A stretch of 64,000 nucleotides of DNA from an uncultured Sunxiuqinia sp. (GCF_947495665.1 NZ_CANLZV010000007.1:62001-126000), one strand, 5' to 3'. Positions 53,141-62,936 are shown, numbered from the stretch's first letter. A program made the numbers and translations. Notes: generated by a model not told the origin, from the letters alone.

Positions 53141-54448
53141 TTATTTAACAAGCTTGAATTCAACTCTACGATTCTTTGCACGTCCTTCTTCAGTATTGTT
53201 CGAAGCAACCGGCTGAGATTTTCCTAAAGGAACAACTTTTACAATCCGGCTGGCAGCAATACCTTTTTCAACCAGGTACGTTCTTGCAGCATTCGCCCGA
53301 CGCTCTGAAAGCTTCATATTGTAAGCTTCTGTTCCAATTTCATCTGCGTGTCCATACAATTCCACAGAATATTCGCTGTGGTCTTTCATCGTTTTAATCA
53401 CCTCATCCAAACCAGCTTTAGCTGATGAAGTCAGGCTACTCTTATCAAATTCGTAATGAATGGCCTCTGGATTGGTAGCAACAACCGGACAGCCATTATT
53501 ATCTGCCGGGCCAGCTTCAGTCGGACAATCATCTTCTTCGTCTACTACACCGTCACCATCGCGATCATAAGGACAACCATTGCGGTCTACTTTATATCCA
53601 CGAGGAGTATCCGGGCATTTGTCATCTTTGTCGGCAACACCGTCACCGTCACTGTCAGGACATCCAGCAAGTTCTTTCACTCCGGCAACATCCGGGCAAA
53701 GGTCATCTTTATCAGCAACGCCATCGCCATCACGATCCGGGCATCCGTTCAAAGCAATCTCTCCGACTTCAGTTGGGCAGTCATCTTTGTAATCTGGGAC
53801 ACCATCACCATCGGTATCAATAGGACATCCATTCTTGTCAACAGCAACTCCTTGTGGCGTATTGGGACAGTCATCCTTGCGATCAGGAACACCATCACCA
53901 TCAGCATCCTTCGATTTTCCGAAGCTAATTTCAATACCTCCAACTCCTTTCCAGAAGCTTTCAGTAAACGTTCCTTCATCTCTTGCTTTCTCACCTCTTA
54001 AGCCTTCAATAAATCCGGCTTCAGCAAATAATGAAACAGAAGGGCTCAATGGAAATTTAAAACCTAAACCAGCATCCCAGTTCAATCCTTCTGTTTTGTT
54101 GTCCATAATAATACCAGGACCACCATACAAGTAAGGCTGAACACTGCTGTTTTCTTTGAAAATATAACCGTTATTAAACTTGTATCGCAAGTTCAGGAAA
54201 GACGCAGAATAATCCAAGGTACTTGAAATTTCGCTGTTAGCAATTCCCAGGTTATTCAAAAGCATCAAGTCAAAAGAAGGGCTTAACCACCGACTCAGAT
54301 AAAACTCCGTTGCCAGTCCTGTTCCTTCAAGCGTGTTTCCATAATACGCTCCGGCTCCCAGGCCTAATCCCCACTTTTTATCGCGGTTTTGTGCATGTGC
54401 TGTTTGAAAAAGCACTCCTACTGTTAAAATTAAAAGTAATTTTCTCAT
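53141..54448 (-). CDS. OmpA-family outer-membrane protein with TSP3 calcium-binding repeats
   Basis: The 435-residue protein has a signal peptide (MRKLLLILTVGVLFQTAHAQ), a beta-barrel (about 25-180), five thrombospondin type 3-like repeats (DxDGDGVPDxxDxCP pattern, about 185-320, including KDADGDGVPDRKDDCPNTPQG) and a C-terminal OmpA/MotB peptidoglycan-binding domain (VELYGHADEIGTEAYNMKLSERR, about 365-430). The repeats should bind calcium and act as a stiff spacer; the OmpA domain anchors the outer membrane to the wall. The ATG at 54448 was chosen to begin the signal peptide; an ATG 26 codons upstream adds a charged, non-secretory stretch. Confidence 0.92.
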   Translation of the reverse strand: MRKLLLILTVGVLFQTAHAQNRDKKWGLGLGAGAYYGNTLEGTGLATEFYLSRWLSPSFDLMLLNNLGIANSEISSTLDYSASFLNLRYKFNNGYIFKENSSVQPYLYGGPGIIMDNKTEGLNWDAGLGFKFPLSPSVSLFAEAGFIEGLRGEKARDEGTFTESFWKGVGGIEISFGKSKDADGDGVPDRKDDCPNTPQGVAVDKNGCPIDTDGDGVPDYKDDCPTEVGEIALNGCPDRDGDGVADKDDLCPDVAGVKELAGCPDSDGDGVADKDDKCPDTPRGYKVDRNGCPYDRDGDGVVDEEDDCPTEAGPADNNGCPVVATNPEAIHYEFDKSSLTSSAKAGLDEVIKTMKDHSEYSVELYGHADEIGTEAYNMKLSERRANAARTYLVEKGIAASRIVKVVPLGKSQPVASNNTEEGRAKNRRVEFKLVK

Positions 54449-54535
54449 AATAAATTGATCATTGTTTTTAATTGTTTGTTTATCTCGTTTTGCGTGGACC
54501 AATGCATACAAAAGGCCATAACGCAATATTATTTT

Positions 54536-55036
54536 TTATAGTATGAAGGTCACTCCCAGTTTTCCACCGGAAAAAGCATTACCTCCCCCAAATTCAAGGT
54601 TGACTCCAACCTTCTCCGAGAAATAATATCGACCTCCAACCTGGGCACCAAGTCCCAAATCCGAAGAATGAGAACCGCCATACCCTTTCGGAGAATTCCA
54701 GATGTAAAATCCCAAGTTTAATCCAGCGTAAAAGTCCCACTCCGAAGGAAGTTCCAATACCCGGTTAAAATGATAATTCCCGTTTCCGGAAATGCCAAGC
54801 ACCGAATGGTCATAGTTCACATTGGCATAATTGTCGTTGTACGAACGATAAGAAAGCTCTCCTCCAATGGTGATATCTTCATGCACCCCATAGTCTAACC
54901 CAACATACAAAGGAACTCCCCAGGAAGATAATCCCACTCCCACATTCAACTGCGATTCTCCCTTGGCAATTGGCGCCTGCCCAAATAGTAATTGACTAAA
55001 AAACACAAAAGACAGAATGAGTATTTGTTTTTTCAT
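54536..55036 (-). CDS. Outer-membrane beta-barrel protein
   Basis: The 166-residue product has a signal peptide (MKKQILILSFVFFSQLLFGQ) and alternating beta-strands ending in FGGGNAFSGGKLGVTFIL, a usual barrel terminus. It resembles short 8-stranded barrels of the OmpX/opacity type. The ATG at 55036 was chosen to start the signal peptide. The gene lies 87 bases upstream of the OmpA-family gene on the same strand, so they may be cotranscribed. Confidence 0.75.
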   Translation of the reverse strand: MKKQILILSFVFFSQLLFGQAPIAKGESQLNVGVGLSSWGVPLYVGLDYGVHEDITIGGELSYRSYNDNYANVNYDHSVLGISGNGNYHFNRVLELPSEWDFYAGLNLGFYIWNSPKGYGGSHSSDLGLGAQVGGRYYFSEKVGVNLEFGGGNAFSGGKLGVTFIL

Positions 55037-55639
55037 GGCTATTATTTTTAAGAATATGATTTTCATTGGCGTTTTAAGTTCCGGATTTGCCTTCTCCTCC
55101 AAGTCTCCCTGTACTGACCACATGCCTTAACTAAGGCTTCGTTCCGAATTTAAATGCGTTCCGGAAACGGGCACAAAGCCGAAGTTACTGTAACCAATAA
55201 ACACCAGAAAAGTTCCGAAAAAACACCACGCTATATTCATAACTAATTTATTGCGCATCAATTCTTTTCGAACAAAAAATTCGAGCACAAAAATCCGTAG
55301 ATTTTAACTACCACGCACACTACCTCCCTTTACAATATCTATACGCCAATCCATACAACATCTATACACACGCTACAACCACCTATAAAACAAGTCAATA
55401 AAAATGGAAATTGACATAAAAGATGAAATAACATCGGCTACTTTATTTTAGCCCGAAAATAGAAGACTAAAAAAGCACTGTTCTTCTCAGAAATTTTTTG
55501 ATTTTATACATATTTATGATAAATTTATAGGATAAATAAAACCATTACTATTATAAAGCAACCTATCCTCAACTAGAAAATAATGGGAACAATCAGTCTA
55601 TTGCTATGTTCCCTAATAAAAAATCTAAACCATGCACGA
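55037..55639. other. Long intergenic stretch without a recognised gene
   Basis: About 600 bases between two divergent genes. It is A/T-rich, especially after 55260, with no convincing open frame, RNA motif, repeat or full promoter consensus. It probably holds the promoters of the barrel protein and of the response regulator. Confidence 0.6.
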
Positions 55640-56893
55640 ATGAGCAATAAAAAAATAATGCTTGTTGATGATGAGCCTTTAAACCTAAAGCTCTTTCAAA
55701 ATATGCTGAAGGAGAATGATTTTCAGATCATCACAGCATCTAACGGGCAGGAATGCCTTGATCAGGTTCAGGTGGCTGCTCCTGATTTGATTTTGATGGA
55801 CTGGAACATGCCCGTACTTGATGGGCTTGAAACATTAAAACGCTTGAAGCAGAACGAGCACACCAAAGACATTCCCGTCTTGATGATTACCGGTGTGATG
55901 ACTTCATCGGAAGATTTGGCTTTGGCCATGAATAGTGGTGCAATCGATTTTCTGAAAAAACCCTTTGAAAAACTGGAGCTGAATGCCCGGGTCAAAAACA
56001 TCATCTTGCTGTCGAGCACCCTAAAAATCCTAAAGGCCCACAACCATTCGCTGGAAGATAAAAGCATCTTCATTTCCTCCCTGCTCGAAAGCATTCCGCA
56101 TCCGGTGATTTATTGTTCGCTGGAAGGAATCTTGCTCATGTGCAACCATTTTTTCGAGCAACTCATTGAAAAAGACAAGGCCGAATTGCTGGGAAAATCT
56201 GTCTACCGGCATTTCCTGAGCGACGAAATTGGATACCATGTCCAAAAAGATATTGAACTCATTCAGAATGGCGTTGCCATAGCCTATGAAAAAAATGGTT
56301 TTCCGGGAGATAAAACATTTATTATCTCAAAAAATGTTGTACTTGACAGCCACAACCAACCTTTAGGGATTATCACGGCTTTCACTGACATTTCAGAGCT
56401 AAAAAAGGCCAACGAAGAGAATATCAACAACAAAAAAATTGAATTGATCTCGAGCACACTAAAACTGATGCACCTCAACGAGATGAACACCAGCCTGATC
56501 AACGATTTGGAAAAAGTACTGCCCCATGCCACCAAAGAAGGTCAGGAACAAATTCGAAAGATGACCGGCAAGTTCAAAATGAACATGGCCGAGCAGATCT
56601 GGAATGATTTTGAAGCCCGCTTTGAGAGTGCTTTCGATTCCTTTTACCGCATCCTGCTGGAACGCTTTCCAAACCTAACACCCAACGAGCGCAAATTGTG
56701 CGCCTTGTTACGCTCTGGTTTTTCATCCAAAGACATTGCTGTCCTTACCTTTCAAAACCCGCAAAGTGTTGATGTAGCCCGCTACCGTTTGCGAAAAAAG
56801 CTAAACCTGGTAAATGATGAAAACCTGACCGATTTTCTTCTTTTGATTGACAAACAACAAACTGACAAACAACCCATTACCACTGAAGTATAG
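55640..56893 (+). CDS. Response regulator with PAS domain and LuxR-like C-terminal HTH
   Basis: The 417-residue protein has a receiver domain (about 5-120; phospho-acceptor Asp54 in LILMDWNMPVLDG, Lys in FLKKPF), a PAS domain (about 145-260), a coiled-coil linker, and a C-terminal HTH (NLTPNERKLCALLRSGFSSKDIAVLTFQNPQSVDVARYRLRKKL), which is the Bacteroidota LuxR-like form. It would bind DNA when phosphorylated or upon PAS ligand binding. The ATG at 55640 was chosen over one at 55583 because MSNKKIMLVDDEP is the receiver start. The histidine kinase gene follows after 91 bases and is the likely partner. Confidence 0.88.
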   Translation: MSNKKIMLVDDEPLNLKLFQNMLKENDFQIITASNGQECLDQVQVAAPDLILMDWNMPVLDGLETLKRLKQNEHTKDIPVLMITGVMTSSEDLALAMNSGAIDFLKKPFEKLELNARVKNIILLSSTLKILKAHNHSLEDKSIFISSLLESIPHPVIYCSLEGILLMCNHFFEQLIEKDKAELLGKSVYRHFLSDEIGYHVQKDIELIQNGVAIAYEKNGFPGDKTFIISKNVVLDSHNQPLGIITAFTDISELKKANEENINNKKIELISSTLKLMHLNEMNTSLINDLEKVLPHATKEGQEQIRKMTGKFKMNMAEQIWNDFEARFESAFDSFYRILLERFPNLTPNERKLCALLRSGFSSKDIAVLTFQNPQSVDVARYRLRKKLNLVNDENLTDFLLLIDKQQTDKQPITTEV

Positions 56894-56984
56894 ATAAAGT
56901 ATAGTTCTCCAATTGATTTTCCTGCTGGAATATTTCGATTTTTGCAAAGCAAAATTCGAAAACAGTTAAAGGACGATTCCGGAA

Positions 56985-58658
56985 ATGTCAAAATTAAAAC
57001 TCCCAAAACGCCTGCTTACAGTAACCCTGTTGATGGTCTTAACTCTGATTCTGATTGTTGGAGTAATCATTAGCCTAATTAATGAAAAAGCCCAAATTCA
57101 GTCAGCACTAAATCTATCTCAGCAAAACCGAGAACAGCTTCTGAAAACAGAAAGCGTTACCGAATCGCTTTTGTTGCTGGAAGCCCGCTTTCAAGAGTAT
57201 TGCATTACTTTTGAGCCACAAGCTTTTGAAGCCTACAAGTTGCATGTTCAGACGCTCTCTGAAAATATCCGGCTATTACAGCAAGCTTTCGCGAATATGT
57301 CTGCTGAAGAAAGTGACCACATTACGGGTATCCTGGATGAAAAAACCAAAGAAACTGACATTTATGTCCGGCTACGACAAATTACCGATTCCTTGATTTT
57401 TTCAGTCGCCGATCTGGAAGCACAGCAAACCAATCCGGGAAAGTACTCCCCACTCCTGGCTGAAGGACGGGTAGACACAATCAGCATTTCAGAAACACGG
57501 GAGAGTCATAAAAAAGGCTTGCTGGGAAAAATAAAAACGGCCCTCGTTGGTGAAAAAGTCCAGGAGCGTGTCAATACCAAACTTCTGGTGCAGTCTCCAC
57601 AAAGCCAGCCTGGAACAACTCCAAACCAACAAACAACCAGCCTGAGTCCAAGTTCCGGCAATATGAAAGAGCTGGTTCAAAAAACGTATAAGCTCAAAGA
57701 AAGTGAACTCAAACTTATTGCCATTAACAATAGTCTAATTGCTGAAATTCATCAACTCATTGATGAGATAAAAAACAGCATTCGGGCTCAGGAGGCCAAG
57801 CAGAATAATTCATTTCTAGTTTCAGTAAGAAGCTCAACCGATTTTTTACAAAACATTCTGATTGCACTTATGTTGCTAGCCTGTATTCTAGCTGGCTACA
57901 TTCTTTTGCTTGCCTTTAAAAACGATCGTTTTCAGGAACACATTGTTAATCTAAACCAAAAGGTAACCAAGGATTCTCTGCAAAAAGACAAGTTCTTCTC
58001 CATTGTTAGCCACGATTTGATGAACCCGTTCAATGCACTTCTGGGTTTCAGTGAAATGCTGAATGAATCAGCAAAAAAAGGAAACAAAGAAGACACCAGT
58101 GAATACGCATCAATTGTTCACCAATCTGCCAAACGAATTTTTAACTTGCTTCAAAACCTTTTAGTTTGGACAAGAATGCAGAATGGTAAAACCAAGTACG
58201 CTCCAAAGACTGAAAAAGTTGAAGAGCTCGTTTCGGACACCATGCTAATTGTTGCTCCGATTGCTCAAAATAAACAAATCAAACTCGAATGGGATGTGGA
58301 AAAAGAAATTACAGCCAAACTCGATTCAAATATGATCGGCTCTGCACTCCAGAACCTGGTTACAAATGCCATCAAATTCACAGAAAACGGAGGAAGCGTA
58401 AAAGTTACAGCAACAACGGAGCCTGACAATCTAAACTTTGTGGTTGCTGACACAGGAGTCGGCATGTCATCAGAACAAGTTGAGAACCTTTTCAAACTCG
58501 ATAAGAACTCTTCTTCAAGAGGAACAAATGATGAAGTAGGAACAGGTCTTGGCTTAATCATTGCCAAGGAATTTATCGACTTTCATCAAGGGAAAATTTG
58601 GGCCGAGAGCAATTTAGGAAAAGGAAGCAAATTCTGCTTTTCCATTCCTCTTAGTTAA
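56985..58658 (+). CDS. Membrane sensor histidine kinase
   Basis: The 557-residue kinase has two membrane segments (about 10-30 and 286-310) around an extracytoplasmic region of about 250 residues that is helical and resembles a CHASE3 sensor in part, with a flexible SPQSQPGTTPNQQTTSLSPS linker. The cytoplasmic core has His343 in FFSIVSHDLMNPF, the N box NLVTNAIKFTENG, DTGVGM and GTGLGLIIAKEF. It probably phosphorylates the preceding response regulator. The signal is unknown. Confidence 0.9.
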   Translation: MSKLKLPKRLLTVTLLMVLTLILIVGVIISLINEKAQIQSALNLSQQNREQLLKTESVTESLLLLEARFQEYCITFEPQAFEAYKLHVQTLSENIRLLQQAFANMSAEESDHITGILDEKTKETDIYVRLRQITDSLIFSVADLEAQQTNPGKYSPLLAEGRVDTISISETRESHKKGLLGKIKTALVGEKVQERVNTKLLVQSPQSQPGTTPNQQTTSLSPSSGNMKELVQKTYKLKESELKLIAINNSLIAEIHQLIDEIKNSIRAQEAKQNNSFLVSVRSSTDFLQNILIALMLLACILAGYILLLAFKNDRFQEHIVNLNQKVTKDSLQKDKFFSIVSHDLMNPFNALLGFSEMLNESAKKGNKEDTSEYASIVHQSAKRIFNLLQNLLVWTRMQNGKTKYAPKTEKVEELVSDTMLIVAPIAQNKQIKLEWDVEKEITAKLDSNMIGSALQNLVTNAIKFTENGGSVKVTATTEPDNLNFVVADTGVGMSSEQVENLFKLDKNSSSRGTNDEVGTGLGLIIAKEFIDFHQGKIWAESNLGKGSKFCFSIPLS

Positions 58659-58685
58659 TTATTTTTTATTGAGTATGACCAATTG

Positions 58686-58705
58686 GTAGCGTAAGCTACT
58701 TTCGT
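58686..58705 (+). terminator. Possible weak terminator after the histidine kinase gene
   Basis: GTAGC-GTAA-GCTAC is a 5-bp stem followed by TTTCGTTCTT. The stem is short, so this is only a possibility. Confidence 0.3.
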
Positions 58706-58736
58706 TCTTCAAGAATATTTGATACTTTTACTGCAT

Positions 58737-58818
58737 CTCGTTGGGGGTGTCTGCCAATAGGCGGGCTGAGATTATACCCCGGAACCTGAAATGTATAATA
58801 ACAGCGGAGGGAAACGAG
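58737..58818 (+). ncRNA. TPP riboswitch (THI element)
   Basis: The leader of thiM contains the conserved THI-box features: CTCGTT (58737-58742) pairs with AACGAG (58813-58818) as P1, the CTGAGA motif is at 58766-58771, ACCTGA at 58784-58789, and AGCGGAGGGAAA closes the aptamer. It senses thiamine pyrophosphate and should lower expression of the thi operon when TPP is plentiful. Confidence 0.93.
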
Positions 58819-58857
58819 GATTGTATTTCAATTGACGATTAATTGAACGCTAAATAC

Positions 58858-58895
58858 AAGCCGTTTCGCATTTCTGCGGAGCGGCTTTTGTTTTA
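58858..58895 (+). terminator. Leader terminator acting as the TPP riboswitch expression platform
   Basis: AAGCCGTTTCGCA (58858-58870), loop TTTC, TGCGGAGCGGCTT (58875-58887) is a full 13-bp stem with two G-T pairs, followed by TTGTTTT. It lies 39 bases after the aptamer and before the thiM ATG at 58942, so premature termination is the likely control mode. Confidence 0.85.
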
Positions 58896-58941
58896 TAAAA
58901 ACATTAGCGGCAAGATTCGTTCGTTCCCAAAAACAAATGTC

Positions 58942-59736
58942 ATGATCAATTCAAAATCAATTTATGCTGATTTAACAGCCTTAAGAAAAAACGTCCCCTT
59001 GGTCCATAACATCACCAATTTTGTGGTTATGAATAATACAGCCAACGCCTTGCTTGCAATTGGTGCCTCCCCGGTGATGGCTCACGCCATTGAGGAAGTT
59101 GCCGATATGGTCGGAATTGCCTCTTCATTAGTCATCAACATGGGAACCTTAAACCCACAATGGGTTGACGGCATGCTTCAGGCTGGAGCTGCTGCCAAGC
59201 AAAAAGGAATCCCTGTTGTTTTCGATCCGGTTGGTGTAGGCGCTACTCCTTATCGGAATCAAGTAGCAACCCAAATTATAGCCACAAGCCAACCAACCAT
59301 TATCCGCGGAAATGCCTCCGAAATTATGGCTTTGGCAAAAGAAAATATAGCCACAAAAGGAGTCGATAGCACCATCGCTGCCGATTCAGCTTTAGAAGCC
59401 GCCAAGCGCTTGGCCAATCAAACCGGAGCAGTTGTGGTCATTAGCGGAGTGGAAGATTTTATCACCAATGGCGAACAAGTCATTTCCATCAAAAATGGCA
59501 GCACGCTCATGCCCAAAGTAACCGGCATGGGCTGTACAGCATCGGCCATCACCGGAGCCTTTGCCGCAATCAACGAAAATGCACTTCAGGCCGCAGCTCA
59601 TGCGATGGCCATAATGGGAATTGCCGGTGAATTATCAGCAGCTAAAGTTGCCGGTCCTGGAAGTTTACAAACCGTCTTCATTGACACCTTGTATCAACTT
59701 TCCGAAGAAGAAATTACCAACACCTTTATCAATTAA
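58942..59736 (+). CDS. thiM: Hydroxyethylthiazole kinase
   Basis: The 264-residue cytoplasmic kinase phosphorylates hydroxyethylthiazole for thiamine salvage. Family motifs are LVHNITNFVVMNNTANALLAIGASPVMAHA (substrate site), VFDPVGVGATPYR and the catalytic KVTGMGCTASAITGAF. The ATG at 58942 gives the normal length; an in-frame start at 58843 would lie before the leader terminator. It is the first gene of the operon and ends 2 bases before thiE. Confidence 0.95.
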   Translation: MINSKSIYADLTALRKNVPLVHNITNFVVMNNTANALLAIGASPVMAHAIEEVADMVGIASSLVINMGTLNPQWVDGMLQAGAAAKQKGIPVVFDPVGVGATPYRNQVATQIIATSQPTIIRGNASEIMALAKENIATKGVDSTIAADSALEAAKRLANQTGAVVVISGVEDFITNGEQVISIKNGSTLMPKVTGMGCTASAITGAFAAINENALQAAAHAMAIMGIAGELSAAKVAGPGSLQTVFIDTLYQLSEEEITNTFIN

Positions 59737-59738
59737 CT

Positions 59739-60368
59739 ATGATTCCTTTTGATTTAAGCCTCTACCTGGTAACCGATCGCGATTTGTCGAAAGGAAGGCC
59801 ATTGGAATACATTGCTGCCGAAGCAGTGAAAGGAGGCGTCACCATGGTTCAGCTCCGCGAAAAAGACTGCTCATCCCGCGACTTTTATGAGCTTGGAATT
59901 CGGTTAAAAAGGTTACTCAAACCACAGAATATTCCGCTCATCATTAACGACCGCCTAGACATCGCCTTGGCCATTGATGCTGATGGGTTGCACATTGGAC
60001 AAAGCGATTTGCCTTGCGAGATTGCCCGGCAATTTCTGGGGAAAAATAAAATTCTGGGGCTATCAGTAGAAACCATTCAACAGGTTGAAGAAGCCAATGC
60101 TTTAGATATCGACTACATCGGAATTTCGCCCGTATTTGCCACCCCGACCAAAACAGATACGTTCACCCCATTTGGGCTCGAAGGCGTAAAAGCCAGCTGT
60201 GCATTATCCAAACATCCTGCTGTAGCCATTGGCGGAATAAACCTTGAAAACACCGCGGAGATCATTGCCAAAGGAGCTGACGGAGTTGCTGTTGTTTCGG
60301 CCATCTCGTCAGCAGATAGTCCCATGAAAGCCGCAGCATCATTAAAAAAATTAATTGTAAAAAAATAA
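59739..60368 (+). CDS. thiE: Thiamine-phosphate synthase
   Basis: The 209-residue TIM-barrel enzyme joins HMP-PP and thiazole phosphate to thiamine phosphate. The motifs LYLVTDRDL, VQLREKD, PLIINDRLDIALAIDADGLHIGQSD and GISPVFATPTK, then VAIGGI, are those of ThiE. It lies 2 bases after thiM and 4 bases before tenA, so the three are cotranscribed. Confidence 0.96.
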   Translation: MIPFDLSLYLVTDRDLSKGRPLEYIAAEAVKGGVTMVQLREKDCSSRDFYELGIRLKRLLKPQNIPLIINDRLDIALAIDADGLHIGQSDLPCEIARQFLGKNKILGLSVETIQQVEEANALDIDYIGISPVFATPTKTDTFTPFGLEGVKASCALSKHPAVAIGGINLENTAEIIAKGADGVAVVSAISSADSPMKAAASLKKLIVKK

Positions 60369-60372
60369 AGCT

Positions 60373-61020
60373 ATGAAATGGAGTAAAGAAGCCTGGGAAA
60401 CCTGTACCCCAGTCTATAACCAAATATTAAAATTACCTTTTTTGAACGAACTGATGGAAGGAACACTTCCAAAGGAAAAGTTCTTTTTTTACTTACAGCA
60501 GGATGCTTTTTACCTTGCCGAGTATGGAAAAATTTTAGCAGGCATTGCCGCAAAACTTGACTGCAAAGAGTGGCGCGAAGATTTTCTTTCATTCTCTTCA
60601 GATACCGTCACCGTAGAACAAGCCTTGCACGAATCGTACCTAAAAGGAGCAAGCGGAGAAGCAACGCCTTCTCCAACCTGCACGCTTTACACCGGACATA
60701 TGCACCAACAGCTGGCCAGCGGATCGGTTGAAAATGCCTTAGCTGCTGTATTGCCTTGCTTCTGGGTTTACAAAGAAGTGGGTGATTATATCCTCGCTAA
60801 CCAAACGAAAGGAGCAAATCCTTACCAGGAATGGATCAATACTTATGGTGGAGAAGAGTTTGCTCTTGCCGTAAAAAAGGCAGTTGCCATTTGCGATGAA
60901 GCTGCGCAAAACGCAACACCAGCAAAACGCAAGGAAATGACCAGAGCTTTTGAGCTGTCCTTTAAAATGGAATGGATGTTTTGGCACAGTGCCTGGCAGC
61001 AAGAGCAATGGCTTGTTTGA
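60373..61020 (+). CDS. tenA: Aminopyrimidine aminohydrolase / thiaminase II
   Basis: The 215-residue TenA protein releases HMP from degraded thiamine. LPKEKFFFYLQQDAFYLAEYGK, the catalytic Cys129 in VLPCFWVYKEVG, and the C-terminal ELSFKMEWMFWHSAW match the family. In this salvage operon it would supply HMP for ThiD and ThiE. Confidence 0.95.
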   Translation: MKWSKEAWETCTPVYNQILKLPFLNELMEGTLPKEKFFFYLQQDAFYLAEYGKILAGIAAKLDCKEWREDFLSFSSDTVTVEQALHESYLKGASGEATPSPTCTLYTGHMHQQLASGSVENALAAVLPCFWVYKEVGDYILANQTKGANPYQEWINTYGGEEFALAVKKAVAICDEAAQNATPAKRKEMTRAFELSFKMEWMFWHSAWQQEQWLV

Positions 61021-61072
61021 CAGAATAATTAATGAATTCTAGAGGCATCAAAACTGAGGATAAAAGAAACCC

Positions 61073-62074
61073 ATGGAATTAAAAGAAATAGGAGAATTCG
61101 GTTTTATCGAACGTTTTTCACCCGAGTTTAAATCGCTGCTGACCAAAAATGTATTTGGCATTGGTGATGATTGCGCCATTCTACCAATGAATGACACTGA
61201 AGACCTACTGGTCACCACCGATATGCTGATTGAGGATATTCACTTTTTGCGTGAAAAAATCACCCCTTGGCAATTGGGCTACAAATCGGTTGCTGTTAAC
61301 CTGAGTGATTTAGCTGCGATGGGAGCAACGCCAATTGGGACTTTTCTATCCATCGCCATTCCTCCGGGAGTCGATGTTGAATACCTGGATAAACTGATGA
61401 AAGGCTACCACGCCATTTCGGATCGCTACCAAACTCCACTTTTAGGAGGTGACACCACCAAATCCGTTAAACATTTGGCCATTAATGTTTGTGCCATTGG
61501 GAAGTGCCCCAAAGGGAAGGCTAAGTTACGTTCTGGCGCACAAGCAGGCGATGTGGTTTGTGTTACCGGCTCATTGGGTGATTCGGCAGGTGGGCTGCAG
61601 GTTCTGCTCAACCAGCTGGAATCAAACGAGGATACGGATTACCTTTTGAAAAAACATCATCAGCCAGAGCCCAGGATTGAACAAGGAGAAGCCTTAGTCA
61701 ACCTTAACGGGGTGCATAGTATGATGGACATTTCGGATGGAATTGCCTCCGACCTCAAACATATCCTGAAGGCTTCTGGTAAAATGGCCAAAATTGATTT
61801 GCAGCAGCTGCCGATCTCCGACCAACTGAAGCGAGTGAGTCAGGAGCAAAACTGGCAGCCGGAAGAATTAGCAATTGGTGGTGGCGAAGACTACGAATTG
61901 CTGTTCACCCTCGAAGCCAACCAACTTGAGTCATTACAAGGGCTGTTTCAAAAACAGTTTGGCCAAACCGTTTTCCCAATCGGTGTCATTGAAGAAGGAG
62001 AGCCAGAAATTCACTGGTTCAAAGAAGGAAAAGAAGTTCAATTCGGGAAAACCGGTTTTAATCATTTTCAATAA
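61073..62074 (+). CDS. thiL: Thiamine-monophosphate kinase
   Basis: The 333-residue kinase converts thiamine phosphate to TPP. It shows GIGDDCAIL (Mg-ATP site), TTDMLIEDIHF, VNLSDLAAMGATP, LLGGDTTKS and SDGIASDLKHIL, the order seen in ThiL. It sits 52 bases after tenA. Confidence 0.96.
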   Translation: MELKEIGEFGFIERFSPEFKSLLTKNVFGIGDDCAILPMNDTEDLLVTTDMLIEDIHFLREKITPWQLGYKSVAVNLSDLAAMGATPIGTFLSIAIPPGVDVEYLDKLMKGYHAISDRYQTPLLGGDTTKSVKHLAINVCAIGKCPKGKAKLRSGAQAGDVVCVTGSLGDSAGGLQVLLNQLESNEDTDYLLKKHHQPEPRIEQGEALVNLNGVHSMMDISDGIASDLKHILKASGKMAKIDLQQLPISDQLKRVSQEQNWQPEELAIGGGEDYELLFTLEANQLESLQGLFQKQFGQTVFPIGVIEEGEPEIHWFKEGKEVQFGKTGFNHFQ

Positions 62075-62090
62075 TTTCTAAATCGTAATA

Positions 62091-62915
62091 ATGAACTATA
62101 AACGAGTTTTAAGCATTGCCGGAAGTGACCCCAGTGGTGGTGCCGGCATTCAGGCTGACCTAAAGGCAATTTCAGCCTGTGGCTGTTTTGCAACAACAGC
62201 TATCACCGCCATTGTTGATGAAAACACGGTTGGAGTTTATGGCGTCCACCCTGTCCCAATCGATTTTGTAAAAGGACAGATAAAATCAGTTTTGGAAGAT
62301 GTTGGAACTGATGCCATAAAAATTGGTATGTTGCACTCTTCGGAACTCATTCGTGCTGTTAAAGAGTCAATCCTGCCACACCAGGTCAACAATATTGTTC
62401 TGGATCCGGTTATGGTAGCTACCTCTGGCGACAAACTTCTACAAGACGAAGCCATTGCAACCTTACAACAAGAGCTGATTCCAATGGTGCGGGTAATCAC
62501 CCCCAATATTCCGGAAGCAGAAATCTTGTCCGGCCTAAAAATCAACCAGCAAGCTGATTTGAAAAAAGTTGCCAAGGCCTTATCCTGCCAGCAAACCGTT
62601 TCCGTTTTGCTCAAAGCAGGACACTTAACGGATGATGAGCTTATCGACGTGTTTTACAATGCTGAAACGGATGAGTTTCTGGAGCTTTCATCAAAACGGA
62701 TCAATACCCGGAACACGCACGGAACAGGCTGCACCTTTTCTTCGGCATTGGCCGCTTTCCTGGCTAAACAAGAATCGCTGAACGATGCAGTGACTCATGC
62801 AAAACAGTACATCAATCAAGCCATTGAAAAAGGAGCTGCCTACCAAATCGGCAAAGGCAACGGGCCTGTTCATCATTTCCACAACCTTTGGAAAGAAGAA
62901 CCACAATTGGTTTGA
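62091..62915 (+). CDS. thiD: Hydroxymethylpyrimidine kinase / HMP-phosphate kinase
   Basis: The 274-residue kinase phosphorylates HMP twice to HMP-PP. Motifs are SIAGSDPSGGAGIQADLK (substrate site), VLDPVMVATSGDKLL, and TRNTHGTGCTFSSALAAFLA with the catalytic Cys. It is the last gene of the thi operon, 16 bases after thiL, and is followed by a strong terminator. Confidence 0.96.
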   Translation: MNYKRVLSIAGSDPSGGAGIQADLKAISACGCFATTAITAIVDENTVGVYGVHPVPIDFVKGQIKSVLEDVGTDAIKIGMLHSSELIRAVKESILPHQVNNIVLDPVMVATSGDKLLQDEAIATLQQELIPMVRVITPNIPEAEILSGLKINQQADLKKVAKALSCQQTVSVLLKAGHLTDDELIDVFYNAETDEFLELSSKRINTRNTHGTGCTFSSALAAFLAKQESLNDAVTHAKQYINQAIEKGAAYQIGKGNGPVHHFHNLWKEEPQLV

Positions 62916-62936
62916 CACCATGCCCAAAGGCAAAAA

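Noticed and set aside
58843-58941. Upstream start for thiM
   Set aside because: It would place the leader terminator inside the coding region; the ATG at 58942 gives the usual length.
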